Shown here: positions 1-8,693 of the stretch, one piece after another | Numbering within the stretch: position 1 is the stretch's first letter | Layout: every line of letters begins with the position of its first letter | Assembly: GCA_965368335.1 (NCBI GenBank) | Contig: CBDUMN010000007.1 | Location: 1 to 61,170, forward strand | Reading direction: 5' to 3' | DNA from: CBDUMN01 sp965368335 | GTDB lineage: Bacteria > Pseudomonadota > Alphaproteobacteria > Rhodospirillales > JAPHRK01 | DNA: 61,170 nucleotides | Translations under genes and position numbers: made by a program | The notes under the pieces: model-generated | Databases searched by the model: none | What the model saw: only the letters and a program-made list of their open reading frames with translations | What the model was told of the DNA's origin: nothing

Positions 1-310
1 CGAGGGTATCCTTTGGCACATCATAGCTCAGCCGAACAAGGGCTTGTGCCGCAAGGTGAATGACAATTTCAGGCTCAGTCCTGTCGAGGACGCGTTGGAC
101 AAAATTTAAGTCTCGGATATCTCCGTCGTGTTGATCGACCCGATCTCGGAGCTTCAGCTGATCAAAGAGCGGGGCGTCTTCGGCAGGGGGCAGAGCAAGC
201 CCGGAAACATTGGCGCCGAGTTCCGTCAGCCAAGTGCAAAGCCAGCTTCCCTTAAAGCCTGTTGAGCCGGTTACGAGGACTCTCTTTCCCTTGAAAACGT
301 CAAAATTCAT
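1..310 (-). CDS. rfbG: CDP-glucose 4,6-dehydratase, C-terminus beyond window (partial)
   Basis: Short-chain dehydrogenase-type enzyme that converts CDP-D-glucose to CDP-4-keto-6-deoxyglucose in the cytoplasm, the entry to CDP-linked 3,6-dideoxy and branched sugars. Only the first 103 codons are in the window; the frame is open to base 1. The ATG at 308-310 is followed by a Rossmann motif TGSTGFKGSWL at residues 14-24, a sequence very characteristic of RfbG, and later by VIHLAAQALVRLSY. It lies 15 bp downstream of rfbF on the same strand, the usual rfbF-rfbG pairing, which supports the assignment. A generic sugar dehydratase is the only real alternative. Confidence 0.9.
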   Translation of the reverse strand, partial: MNFDVFKGKRVLVTGSTGFKGSWLCTWLTELGANVSGLALPPAEDAPLFDQLKLRDRVDQHDGDIRDLNFVQRVLDRTEPEIVIHLAAQALVRLSYDVPKDTL

Positions 311-325
311 TTTGTTGTCGCCTAG

Positions 326-1108
326 CTATTTTGTCCAAGGAGCATCGCCGGATTCTAGTAGAGACTTCAACAATTTGTAATCCCTGAAGGTATCCATGCA
401 TTGCCAGAAACCATCATGGGAGAACATAGCCATCTGGCCGTCTTCCGTTATCGCGCGCATGGGTTCGGCTTCGAGCGTCTCGTCGTCTTTCGAGGGGTCT
501 AGATAGTCGAAAATCTTACGGCTGCAGACCATGAATCCACCCGATATGCGTCCCCCGGTTGCCTGGGGCTTTTCATTGAATTGAAGGATGGTGCCATCGC
601 CATCATGATCAATCTCGCCAAACCGGCCGGGGGGGCGGACTCCGCTTATTGTCATGATCTTGCCATGCTTTTTATGGAAATCGACAAGAGCATTAAGGTT
701 TACGTCGCTAAGGCCGTCTCCATAGGTCAACATAAAGTGCTCATCAGTGCCGATGTATTTTCTAATCTTGCTGATCCTTGAGCCGGTGAGTGTGTTGAGT
801 CCGGTTTCGGCTAGTGTAACCGACCAGTTCTCGTCCTGGTGAGCTTCGTGGATCGTTACGCCGTTGTCTTGACCGAGTGAAACGGTCAAGTCGCTGACCC
901 GAGTTTGATAGTTTAAAAAGAAGTCTTTAATAACCTCGCTTTTGTAGCCCAGACATAGAATGAAGTCTTCATATCCCCACCGAGCGTAGTGCTTCATGAT
1001 GTGCCAGAGGATAGGATATTGACCGACCGGGATCATCGGCTTTGGAATGTCCTCGGCGACATCGCGAATGCGTGTCCCGAGACCGCCGCACAGAATGACT
1101 GTTTTCAT
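326..1108 (-). CDS. rfbF: glucose-1-phosphate cytidylyltransferase
   Basis: Makes CDP-glucose from CTP and glucose 1-phosphate, feeding the adjacent CDP-glucose 4,6-dehydratase. The N-terminal nucleotidyltransferase signature LCGGLGTRI and the following IPKPMIPVG motif are intact, and YGDGLSDVNL matches the metal-binding region. At 260 residues it is close to the usual length of about 257. An in-frame GTG lies upstream at 1123, but the ATG at 1108 puts the MKTVILCGG motif at the N-terminus as in relatives, so I use it. It lies downstream of the large surface-carbohydrate gene (92-bp gap) and is probably cotranscribed with it. CDP-sugar products would be used by glycosyltransferases not identified here. 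Confidence 0.93.
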   Translation of the reverse strand: MKTVILCGGLGTRIRDVAEDIPKPMIPVGQYPILWHIMKHYARWGYEDFILCLGYKSEVIKDFFLNYQTRVSDLTVSLGQDNGVTIHEAHQDENWSVTLAETGLNTLTGSRISKIRKYIGTDEHFMLTYGDGLSDVNLNALVDFHKKHGKIMTISGVRPPGRFGEIDHDGDGTILQFNEKPQATGGRISGGFMVCSRKIFDYLDPSKDDETLEAEPMRAITEDGQMAMFSHDGFWQCMDTFRDYKLLKSLLESGDAPWTK

Positions 1109-1199
1109 TTTCGTGTTTCTCACTCACGTTCTGGAGCTAAAGGGAGATGTGTAAAATGCACAATACCCGTTTCGGATTAAAGAGGCTTAACGAGAGAAA

Positions 1200-3059
1200 T
1201 TACCTAAAGATTTGACTAATTGCCGTTGAGTTTGGCGGCGCCAAAAAGTCTTGTAGCCGTTTTTTTCGGTCATTGCGGCGCTGGTCATTGAGTTCAGCAT
1301 ACTTTATTCGCTCGACGGCTCGACGAATCTCTTCCGGTGAGGAACACTCGAAACAAAGATCCTCAGGCACTTTGTTGTAATCTATGGCAAAGCGTCTTCT
1401 CACATAGATGACTGGAATTCCCAGAGCAAGGGCATCGAACGATGCGCCAGAAGAGTTGTAGATAACAGCGGTAGTTTTTCGGAGGAGTTTGTTTGTTGGC
1501 TCGTCCGTGTAAGCAATATGGTCGAGAGAAAAATCTGCCAGCTCTTTGATCGCCGACTTAAAACGTTGCCGAAACTCGATACTTGTGACCGGATGGAAAT
1601 TGACGATTAACTGGGACGTATTCTGCAGGGCTTCAGCTGCCGCATAGACTAACTCGAGCGACTCATCAAACTCGATTGAGGTGCAACAAAGAATGCTTGC
1701 CTCATCTGCAGCCGACTTAAATCGCGTGGGTTTAGAAGACGCTTTTTTCAGAAGAGTTTGGTACCGTATCGCTCCCCCTTCGATGACGGCCTTCTTGGGA
1801 ATGCCATGTTTTTGGTACCAACTCGAGAATGAAGGGCTAGGAACCATCAAATAGTCTGGGAAAAGTCCATTTTCCCGAGTGAGGCGACTTGGGAAGAAAC
1901 TGATATAATTCGGCGCGAAAAGTGATAGCTGAAGTCCGACAAGAGTTGCTTCAGGAAACTGCGCCCTTAAACCATTGATAAGCATTCTTTCCCAAGGCTG
2001 ATTTTCATAGATGTAGCAAATGAACTTTGGCGCGATTTTTTTTTGCTCAAGGAATGGCGCGACGTTTCTGAGAAGGCGGGCCCATACCGGTCTCCAGGCG
2101 GCCCATTCGCGGAATATTTCCATCCGGACCAGTGCGGAGAGATCAAAGCCGCAGGCATGCAGTTTGGGCTGTAAACGAAAAGGCGCGCCCAGTGACCAAA
2201 GAGCAGAAGATAATAGAGAGACCTTAGACATACAGTCTTCAATGAGTAGGGCTGGATCTTTAGCGGTAACGGCATTTTCTGCGATGCCTTTGAAGGGTTC
2301 TACCCAGTCTAAAGGAAGGCCTAAATACCCGATCTTCTGCCCCTCGTTGCCGAGGATATCTGGAAAAGTGCCAAGCGTCCGGTCATCCTGAATGGGCTTT
2401 TCTGAATTGAAAGTTTGCGAGTGAACCCAGTTTACAATGAGAACGTCGGCCTCTTGTAGTTGACGAACCGGGATTGGAAAGCGCTTTCGAAGCTTCTTGA
2501 GAACGATGCTTCGATGGAGTGTCGCTCGCATGCCGGCCAACCGAATGTGAAGGGTGGAGAGGATTTTGACCAGCTGTAGGAAAAACCGAAAAACCTGACC
2601 AACGAAGGGCTTCTTATGCTTGGGTTTCCGCCAATAGACGGCGATGCCAGCTTTTTGACCTTCATCGTAAAGCAATTCGGCAAAATCAGGATCGCCGACA
2701 ATGAAAGCGTGATTGGCTTGTGTTTCAGATAATTGCCGGAAAGCAACGTACTGCGCGGCTCTGATCAGGATATCTGAATTATAGGGACTCCTTTCAGAAA
2801 GGTTACTTGCATCCCAATCAAAGGTAGATTTGGGGGGTATGTCACTCCCGAGGTCGATGAGTGGTCCAACTAAATCGGGAACGATACGGTTAATGGTGGA
2901 GGACACATCACCAATATTCACGTTTTGTGCTGATGTGGTCACGAGATGCCGATACTTGAGGAAGCCTGAACTGAAATACCAAACAGTCCAAGCCTCTTCA
3001 TGTTGCGCCAGGGCCTCCAGGGCAAGATCCGTGTCATCTGACGGAACGATTACGAGCAT
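1200..3059 (-). CDS. large surface-carbohydrate biosynthesis protein, GT-B-like (TIGR04326-like)
   Basis: A 619-residue protein that I recognise only at family level: it resembles the surface carbohydrate biosynthesis proteins (TIGR04326-type) found in O-antigen and capsule loci. The C-terminal third looks like a GT-B glycosyltransferase half: LIVNFHPVTS, then AVIYNSSGASFDALALG with IPVIYVRRRF, the usual nucleotide-sugar or polyprenyl-linked capsule transferase signature. No signal peptide or clear membrane segment is visible, so it is probably cytoplasmic or peripheral. The start is the ATG at 3059; no good ribosome binding site is visible. It sits between a radical SAM gene and rfbF/rfbG on the same strand. 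Donor and acceptor cannot be predicted. Confidence 0.6.
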   Translation of the reverse strand: MLVIVPSDDTDLALEALAQHEEAWTVWYFSSGFLKYRHLVTTSAQNVNIGDVSSTINRIVPDLVGPLIDLGSDIPPKSTFDWDASNLSERSPYNSDILIRAAQYVAFRQLSETQANHAFIVGDPDFAELLYDEGQKAGIAVYWRKPKHKKPFVGQVFRFFLQLVKILSTLHIRLAGMRATLHRSIVLKKLRKRFPIPVRQLQEADVLIVNWVHSQTFNSEKPIQDDRTLGTFPDILGNEGQKIGYLGLPLDWVEPFKGIAENAVTAKDPALLIEDCMSKVSLLSSALWSLGAPFRLQPKLHACGFDLSALVRMEIFREWAAWRPVWARLLRNVAPFLEQKKIAPKFICYIYENQPWERMLINGLRAQFPEATLVGLQLSLFAPNYISFFPSRLTRENGLFPDYLMVPSPSFSSWYQKHGIPKKAVIEGGAIRYQTLLKKASSKPTRFKSAADEASILCCTSIEFDESLELVYAAAEALQNTSQLIVNFHPVTSIEFRQRFKSAIKELADFSLDHIAYTDEPTNKLLRKTTAVIYNSSGASFDALALGIPVIYVRRRFAIDYNKVPEDLCFECSSPEEIRRAVERIKYAELNDQRRNDRKKRLQDFLAPPNSTAISQIFR

Positions 3060-3110
3060 AAATAATTAGCCGTCGGTATATCGTCGGTTCCCAAGACACT
3101 CAGGCCCGAC

Positions 3111-4256
3111 TTACTGGAAAACGCATCCCTTGCAAGGGGTGAGGCTTTGGCGCTCTCCGTTGTTGTGTGCCTGCCGGAGGTTTGTATATGCGTTGTTTTG
3201 CCAAATTTCGCTGAGTGAATTTTCGTTGATATTCCCTGCGGCCAAGGTTGATCGATAATCCACATCGCAGGGATTGACAAGACCGTCCCACCAAATAAAA
3301 GTCCGCCTCCAAAGGTCGGAGCAGGGATGGCTGAGTTTGTTGGCGGGCGTTTCGTAAGAATTTTCCCAAGGGTTATAGGTGACGAAAGCGACCTGATCGA
3401 CGAGACCATCCCAGAAAGCCTCCATTTTTTCCTGGCTTTGGTCTTCGTCGAAGCGAACACCTGAAATTCTAGTGATGGTCCGGGAATCAGAATAGTGGCG
3501 CGCTCTTATTTCACTGAACCGCCGAATATTTTCGTACACTCGATCAAATTGCCCATTAACCCGCATTTTTTCATAAAGCTTGGCGTCGGCGGCATCGACT
3601 GAAAAAACCACGGTATTTGGGTTGGCACTCAAGATGGCATGAGCATTCTTCTCATTTAAATGCCAGGCGTTGGTATTAATTTTCAGGCCAAGGAATTTAT
3701 CCGAGACATAATCCATCATCTGAACAAAGCTTTTGCACAGAAGAGGTTCGCCCCTAGAAGCCAATGTGACGGCCTCAACTTTCCCTTCGACTTCGTCAAT
3801 GATGCGTTTAAACGTTTCAAAACTCATATGGCCCATATGGCCATTCGGTTTATGCGTAAACGCTTGGTCGGTCTGATAACAAAAAATGCATCGGTAATTA
3901 CATACCGAAGTTGGTTCAATTTGGACGCAGGGAGGGAAGGCATCCAACAATCGTTCTTCGGGATAAACATCGTAACGATAGCGATAAAAAAGATATCGCG
4001 GCAACTCATCATCGGTAATCCGCCGCAATTCTTCTAAAACATGAGGACGTAGCCAGAACCCGTTCTTTTTTGTCGGCTTATAAGAAGTTAAATCCCTACA
4101 AGCTTGTTGAATAACTGATTTCTCATGATCATTTAAATCTTGTTGGATTAACTGATTAGATAGATTGTGAATTCTTTTGAGCGCGTCATTGGTATCATCT
4201 TCAACCCCGCTTATGCCAATAAAACTATAGTCCTTTATGTATGCTGGGCGTTTCAT
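3111..4256 (-). CDS. radical SAM/SPASM domain protein
   Basis: A 381-residue radical SAM enzyme. The 4Fe-4S cluster motif CNYRCIFC has its cysteines at residues 119, 123 and 126 (CX3CX2C), followed by a typical radical SAM barrel with SRGEPLL and VFSVDAADAKLYEKMR segments. The C-terminus carries extra cysteines (HPCSDLW, NPCDVDY, PCKGC), the pattern of a SPASM auxiliary cluster. Such enzymes in glycan loci are thought to act on sugars or lipid-linked intermediates, but the substrate here is unknown. The start codon lies only 2 bp after the stop of the upstream HisC-like aminotransferase, so the two are translationally coupled and may work on the same molecule. Confidence 0.8.
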   Translation of the reverse strand: MKRPAYIKDYSFIGISGVEDDTNDALKRIHNLSNQLIQQDLNDHEKSVIQQACRDLTSYKPTKKNGFWLRPHVLEELRRITDDELPRYLFYRYRYDVYPEERLLDAFPPCVQIEPTSVCNYRCIFCYQTDQAFTHKPNGHMGHMSFETFKRIIDEVEGKVEAVTLASRGEPLLCKSFVQMMDYVSDKFLGLKINTNAWHLNEKNAHAILSANPNTVVFSVDAADAKLYEKMRVNGQFDRVYENIRRFSEIRARHYSDSRTITRISGVRFDEDQSQEKMEAFWDGLVDQVAFVTYNPWENSYETPANKLSHPCSDLWRRTFIWWDGLVNPCDVDYRSTLAAGNINENSLSEIWQNNAYTNLRQAHNNGERQSLTPCKGCVFQ

Positions 4257-4258
4257 TT

Positions 4259-5359
4259 TTAAATTACTTTGCGTTGGGTTGAGAGGCTTTCCATTGCCTG
4301 TGAAAGAGCTTTACAAAAGATATTCATTATTTTTGGGTGATCAAGCGTAACGCGGACATACCCTTTAAGGCATTGATGTGAACTTACGTCTTTTATAGCG
4401 AACCCTCGGGCTATTAATTCATCAATGATATCTGTGGGTTTAATATTGGTGGGACATTTTAGAAGCTGGAAATTCCCGTGACAGATTGGAGAAAAAAAGC
4501 CTAAATCGTTGCTTGTGCGTATCAAAATATCACGGCCCTTTTCAGCATTTGCACAAAAGTTTGTCATAATATGAGGGTTATCGAGAAGATGGCTTGCTAT
4601 CGCCGCACCTGCCGCATTTACTTCACCTGGTCCCCGCACAATATTTAGCGCTGAAATCAGAGCCGGAACCCCAAAGGCGTATCCGACTCGGAGACCAGCA
4701 ATGCCGCCAGCTTTTGAGAATGTTCGGATTATGAGAATATTATCGAAGTCATGTACAAGTGATTTTGCCGTTGCGGGATAGAACGGATAGTACGCCTCAT
4801 CTATAAGTAGGAGAGCGTTGTGTTCTGTACAGGCTGTGGCGATTTGTCTTAGTGTTTTCTGATCAAGCGCATGACCTGTAGGTTGATCTGGGTTGGCAAT
4901 GCAACATATTTTAGCACCGCAGGCTATTCTGCTGATTAACTCGTCAAGATCAAAGTAAAATTTCCCACTCGCTTCTCTGTAGTTTATGGTCTGGAAGTCA
5001 GCTTGGAAAATTTTAGCCCATACTTCGTACATTCCATAGGTTGGTTGAAGTGCAACGACAATATCATTAGGTGACAAAAAAGCATGAAAAGCACGCCGAA
5101 TGATTCCATCTGAACCCGCACCCACAGTAATACTTTCAATAGGGAGATCGAGAGTTTGTTGGAGTCTCTGATAAAGTGACCCCAACTTTGGGTAAGAAGA
5201 AAACAGAGATGGCGAAAATTTGCCTAGCATTGACTGAAATTCGAGGTCTTCAAAAACACTAATTCGTTCATTCCGGTCCAAGCAAACAATATTTTCCTGC
5301 TCCGGTAGGATGTCAGTATCCCGCGCGATTTCCAATAAATGTGAATTAGGTTTTACCAT
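4259..5359 (-). CDS. HisC-like class I/II aminotransferase (PLP)
   Basis: A 366-residue fold-type I PLP enzyme most like histidinol-phosphate aminotransferase. Visible landmarks are the substrate/PLP region NPDQPTG (Asn157), DEAYYPF (Asp187, Tyr190) and the Schiff-base lysine in RTFSKAGGIAGLRVGY (Lys216). HisC-like paralogs in secondary clusters often act on amino acids or amino alcohol phosphates (transaminase or decarboxylase), so histidine synthesis should not be assumed; no other his gene is nearby. It is the first gene of a minus-strand transcript and is divergent from the methyltransferase at 5427, with 67 bp between them holding both promoters. Confidence 0.82.
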   Translation of the reverse strand: MVKPNSHLLEIARDTDILPEQENIVCLDRNERISVFEDLEFQSMLGKFSPSLFSSYPKLGSLYQRLQQTLDLPIESITVGAGSDGIIRRAFHAFLSPNDIVVALQPTYGMYEVWAKIFQADFQTINYREASGKFYFDLDELISRIACGAKICCIANPDQPTGHALDQKTLRQIATACTEHNALLLIDEAYYPFYPATAKSLVHDFDNILIIRTFSKAGGIAGLRVGYAFGVPALISALNIVRGPGEVNAAGAAIASHLLDNPHIMTNFCANAEKGRDILIRTSNDLGFFSPICHGNFQLLKCPTNIKPTDIIDELIARGFAIKDVSSHQCLKGYVRVTLDHPKIMNIFCKALSQAMESLSTQRKVI

Positions 5360-5426
5360 TGAAAAGGCTCAGTATTTTATGCTGTGTATTTTCTGCATGT
5401 TCATAGTCAATTTTCAGGAGCACGGA
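5360..5426. promoter_or_regulatory. divergent promoter region
   Basis: This 67-bp AT-rich gap separates the start of the minus-strand HisC-like gene from the plus-strand methyltransferase, so promoters for both must lie here or inside the flanking genes. CAGGAG at 5415-5420 is a good ribosome binding site for the ATG at 5427, and this decides that start over an upstream in-frame one that would overlap the HisC-like gene. I cannot assign -35/-10 boxes with confidence. Confidence 0.45.
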
Positions 5427-6218
5427 ATGTCGTCAAACATTGAATATAAAACTAGCGCGATTGAGCAGTTTTACAAGAATAACCGGATTGCATGGAAAGA
5501 TTTCTACGAATCGGAAAGGCACATTTTTGATCTAATATTGAAGCACAAGGGAAAATTTGGACGGGTTCTTGATATCGGTTGCGCTACTGGCGGACTAGGA
5601 ATGGCTCTTAGTGAGAAAGGTGAAATAGACCACTATGTTGGCGTAGAGATTAATGCCCAATCAGTTCAGACGGCGAAGTTGAAACCTTCAGAGGTGTTTC
5701 CTGCCCGCTTCATTTGTGCTGACATCTTATCTTGTTCGGAACTCTCAGGGGAAAAATTCTCAACGGTTTTTAGTCTAGGAGTTGCTGATTGGAATGTTGA
5801 AACCACGGCAATTATCGATAGAGCATGGGATCATGTTGGAGAGTCTGGGTTTTTGGTTGTTTCATTGCGTCTAAGCTTAGAAGAGGGGATAAACAACTTT
5901 AAAAAAAGTTACCAAGATATTGTTTTTAGTTCTAATCAGAATAACGAGCCTCGAGAACGGGCACCTTATGTTGTTTTTAATGCTGGTGATGCTATCCAAA
6001 CCCTTGAAGCACTAACCCCAATGCCGACGACCATTTTTTGTTATGGATACTGGGGTAAGCCCTCAAAAACGGCCTCTACTCCGTATGAAAATTTAATATT
6101 CTCTGTTTTTGCAATTCAAAAAGGTGACGCAAAGAGCGCTCAAAAGAAGGTTCAGTTGGAGTTGAATCTTCCTTCAGATGCTTTGGAGCAAATCTTGGAT
6201 GTCTGTAAAAATTCATAA
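5427..6218 (+). CDS. class I SAM-dependent methyltransferase
   Basis: A 263-residue methyltransferase with motif I VLDIGCATGGLG (about residues 49-60), an acidic residue after the second strand (GVEINAQ) and FSLGVADW at motif IV. The start at 5427 is preceded by CAGGAG at a 6-bp spacing; a longer in-frame reading from 5310 would run into the divergent gene and is less likely. Together with the following 6-phosphogluconolactonase-like gene, which overlaps its 3' end, it forms a small plus-strand pair in an otherwise minus-strand block. The methyl acceptor is unknown; a sugar or lipid-linked glycan is reasonable from context. Confidence 0.82.
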   Translation: MSSNIEYKTSAIEQFYKNNRIAWKDFYESERHIFDLILKHKGKFGRVLDIGCATGGLGMALSEKGEIDHYVGVEINAQSVQTAKLKPSEVFPARFICADILSCSELSGEKFSTVFSLGVADWNVETTAIIDRAWDHVGESGFLVVSLRLSLEEGINNFKKSYQDIVFSSNQNNEPRERAPYVVFNAGDAIQTLEALTPMPTTIFCYGYWGKPSKTASTPYENLIFSVFAIQKGDAKSAQKKVQLELNLPSDALEQILDVCKNS

Positions 6219-6873
6219 CCTTGGCTCTGACAAGGGGAGGCAGTCAGCCATTGTTGCAGCCATCTCCACTTCACTTGTTCGGGAATTTAAAAAACGAGAA
6301 AAAGTTGTGCTTGTCGTTCCCGGCGGCCGTACGGCAAAACTTATTCTTCCCGTGCTGTCGCAACTCGACTTGCCGTGGAACCGCATCACAGTTTTGCCTG
6401 CAGACGAGCGGTGGGTTCCGAAAGATCATGATGACAGCAATGAAGGCCTTATTGCGGCCACCATGTCGTCGGCAATCAAGAAAGGCGCTCGACTACTCGG
6501 AATAAAAACCGATGGCGCCGACCCTTTCAAAGAATTAGAGACCATTGAGGCAAAACTAACAGCCATCGAGCTCCCTCTGGCGGTCGTTTTTCTTGGTATG
6601 GGTGAAGACGGGCATGTCGCCTCAATTTTTCCTTTTGACAGCCGGCAGGAGAGTCCCAAGGGAATGGTTTGCGCTACCCTGCGACCTGATCATCCGAGGG
6701 TCAGCTTAACGCCTCGCCTACTGCTCAATAGCACACGGATTGTTTTGGCCGTCAGTGGAAAGGCTAAATATGACGTTATCGCCGAGGCTCTCCAGCCGGG
6801 AGATGCTGACGCTTTGCCTGTCCGGTTTGTTTTGCACCAGGATCAAACGACAGTTGACGTATTCACCTGTTAA
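6199..6873 (+). CDS. pgl: 6-phosphogluconolactonase family protein
   Basis: Belongs to the NagB/6-phosphogluconolactonase fold: VPGGRTAKLIL near the N-terminus, LPADERWVP in the middle, and the signature LGMGEDGHVASIFP. In the family this hydrolyses 6-phosphogluconolactone in the pentose phosphate or Entner-Doudoroff pathway. The ATG at 6199 gives the expected start (MSVKIHNLG) and about 224 residues; an upstream in-frame ATG at 6178 also exists. It overlaps the 3' end of the methyltransferase, so they are coupled. No zwf or edd is nearby, so within this glycan locus a different sugar-phosphate or lactone substrate is possible. It ends 3 bp before the convergent cytidylyltransferase. Confidence 0.8.
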   Translation: MSVKIHNLGSDKGRQSAIVAAISTSLVREFKKREKVVLVVPGGRTAKLILPVLSQLDLPWNRITVLPADERWVPKDHDDSNEGLIAATMSSAIKKGARLLGIKTDGADPFKELETIEAKLTAIELPLAVVFLGMGEDGHVASIFPFDSRQESPKGMVCATLRPDHPRVSLTPRLLLNSTRIVLAVSGKAKYDVIAEALQPGDADALPVRFVLHQDQTTVDVFTC

Positions 6874-6876
6874 GGA

Positions 6877-7626
6877 TCAGTCGTTTTTGCCCTCAACACT
6901 ATTCTGGCCTAGCCAAAACTCGGCTTGAGGCATCTGATAGTCGTAATCCACATCGAGACCACCGCGTTGCTTCAATGGGAAGATGCGTTGTCCCATCCAT
7001 TTCTGGGGCAGCAAGCCACTCTCCATTTCCACAAGATTCTGCGGTCTGACGATAGAGACTCCCATATCGGCGAACCACACATCGCCTTGGGAATCCCGGT
7101 CGCAATTAAGGGTCTTGGGGTCCCCGAATACCTCAAAAGGAACGAAAGGCTGTAAAAGCCCTTCGTCGTCTTCTTTCCTGGCTCGGAGCGGACTCCACAT
7201 GTTGTAACAGGAAACGGTGACGGCTGAATCGTAGCTTGGGTTTTCCCGAAGAACCCGAATTCCCTCTTCCAAAGTATCGGCTGAGATGGTTGGTGCGTTG
7301 GCCATTAAGAGCACCAAGAGTTCAACCTCCTCGCCTTTTCCCGCCAGTTCCTTAGCGATCACCTCGTTTGCGTGGACATATGCGTCTTCGCCAAGGGCTT
7401 CCTTGGTTGCCAAATAGGCTGGGCGATCAATGATTTGAGCCCCATACTCACGACCGATTTCCTTGATTCGGTCTGAATCAGTTGAAACATAAACCCGGTC
7501 GATTGATGGTGCGGCATTTGCGGCCATCAAAGGGTAAGCGCAAAGAGGGCGGCCCAGTACCGGATAAACATTCTTGCCGGGAAAGCCGCTGGAACCCTCG
7601 CGGCCGATCATGATGGCGCAAATCAC
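6877..7626 (-). CDS. acylneuraminate/nonulosonate cytidylyltransferase family protein
   Basis: NeuA/PseF-like enzyme expected to activate a nonulosonic acid (or KDO-like acid) as the CMP-sugar using CTP. The N-terminal motif GREGSSGFPGKN corresponds to the family's ARGGSKGIPGKN nucleotide-binding loop, and YVSTDSDRIKEIGREYGA and the following RPAYLA are classic. It starts with GTG at 7626, supported by a strong AAGGAGA ribosome binding site six bases upstream. Length is 249 residues. It is one of three separate cytidylyltransferases in this window (others at 24.2 and 35.8 kb) plus one fused domain, which suggests more than one CMP-activated sugar. Confidence 0.85.
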   Translation of the reverse strand: MICAIMIGREGSSGFPGKNVYPVLGRPLCAYPLMAANAAPSIDRVYVSTDSDRIKEIGREYGAQIIDRPAYLATKEALGEDAYVHANEVIAKELAGKGEEVELLVLLMANAPTISADTLEEGIRVLRENPSYDSAVTVSCYNMWSPLRARKEDDEGLLQPFVPFEVFGDPKTLNCDRDSQGDVWFADMGVSIVRPQNLVEMESGLLPQKWMGQRIFPLKQRGGLDVDYDYQMPQAEFWLGQNSVEGKND

Positions 7627-7775
7627 GACTTGTCTCCTTTCTTCGGAGGATGGGAATGATGGTTATTGATAATTGTGTTGGCTATGCACTTAAACATTTC
7701 AGTATGCCACTGTTACTTAAGGCCAAATTGCCAGCCTAAACCACCGCCCGTGAAAATTTTCGAATTTCCTGAAGC

Positions 7776-8681
7776 TTATAAAGTAGGGTCTTCAAGTATC
7801 GCCGTTTCATCCTGAAGGCGTTTTTGATCAATATGTTGGAGGCAGTCTAGAAGACCTAAACCCAGATCAATGTAGGAATTCCGTACAAGTTTCCGGCCAA
7901 TCTTGGGGGTGTAGCTGTAGGGCGTTTGGACATAGTGTCCGGTCATTTCACCCTGATTGACCTCAACTTCTATGTTGCCCCCCATTATTTCCGAAATCAT
8001 CTCAAGCATGTCGCCGGTGGTCATGCGTTCACTGCCGGTCAGGTGGGCGATGCCATTTTTGTACTCATCATCCAAAATGTCGACTGATGTTGCTGCGGCG
8101 TCGTGTACGTGGATGTATTCCCGCACTTCTTTGCCGCTGCCCGCGTAGTTGATTTTGTGAAACTGTAGTGCTTGGCTGAGTAAATTGAAAACGCTATTGC
8201 TTTTGTTCGCCCGAGGTCCATAGAGTGAGCCGAACCGGAGAATGGTGTAAGCTAAGCCATAACGTTCGTTAAAATCTTGTACCAGATGCTCTCCCGCTTG
8301 TTTTGAAGTCCGATAGAAAGAACCCTGGTTGCTGTATACGTAGATGCTGCTGGCAAAAACAAAACGTTTGATGCCAGCTTGTCTGGATGCCTCAAGAACA
8401 TTCGCAGTTCCGATGACATTGATTTCTATGGTTTTCTGCGGAAGACCAATGGCCTCATCAAGGTCCGCTAAGGCCGCAAAATGATATACGGCATCACAAC
8501 CGGCTATAACTTCTACAAGTTTTGGAAAATCGAGGATACTACATTCGACCATCGATTGATCGTTTCTCAGGTAGTCGGATTTGGTCACGTCCAGAATGAT
8601 CACGTCGTGCCCAGCATCACTGAGCGCATCTGCAACATGGCTCCCAAGAAATCCGGCACCGCCTGTTACTGCGATTTTCAT
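7776..8681 (-). CDS. NAD-dependent sugar epimerase/dehydratase
   Basis: Extended short-chain dehydrogenase of 301 residues. TGGAGFLGSH at the N-terminus binds NAD(P); the active-site region shows FASSIYVYS and YRTSK (YX3K catalytic pair); RFGSLYGPRANKSNSV is the usual substrate-binding segment. It probably epimerises or dehydrates a nucleotide sugar, but the specificity cannot be read. It follows the 2-hydroxyacid dehydrogenase by 12 bp and precedes the cytidylyltransferase by 149 bp of noncoding sequence in which I see no further gene. Confidence 0.83.
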   Translation of the reverse strand: MKIAVTGGAGFLGSHVADALSDAGHDVIILDVTKSDYLRNDQSMVECSILDFPKLVEVIAGCDAVYHFAALADLDEAIGLPQKTIEINVIGTANVLEASRQAGIKRFVFASSIYVYSNQGSFYRTSKQAGEHLVQDFNERYGLAYTILRFGSLYGPRANKSNSVFNLLSQALQFHKINYAGSGKEVREYIHVHDAAATSVDILDDEYKNGIAHLTGSERMTTGDMLEMISEIMGGNIEVEVNQGEMTGHYVQTPYSYTPKIGRKLVRNSYIDLGLGLLDCLQHIDQKRLQDETAILEDPTL

Positions 8682-8693
8682 AATAAATTCCCA

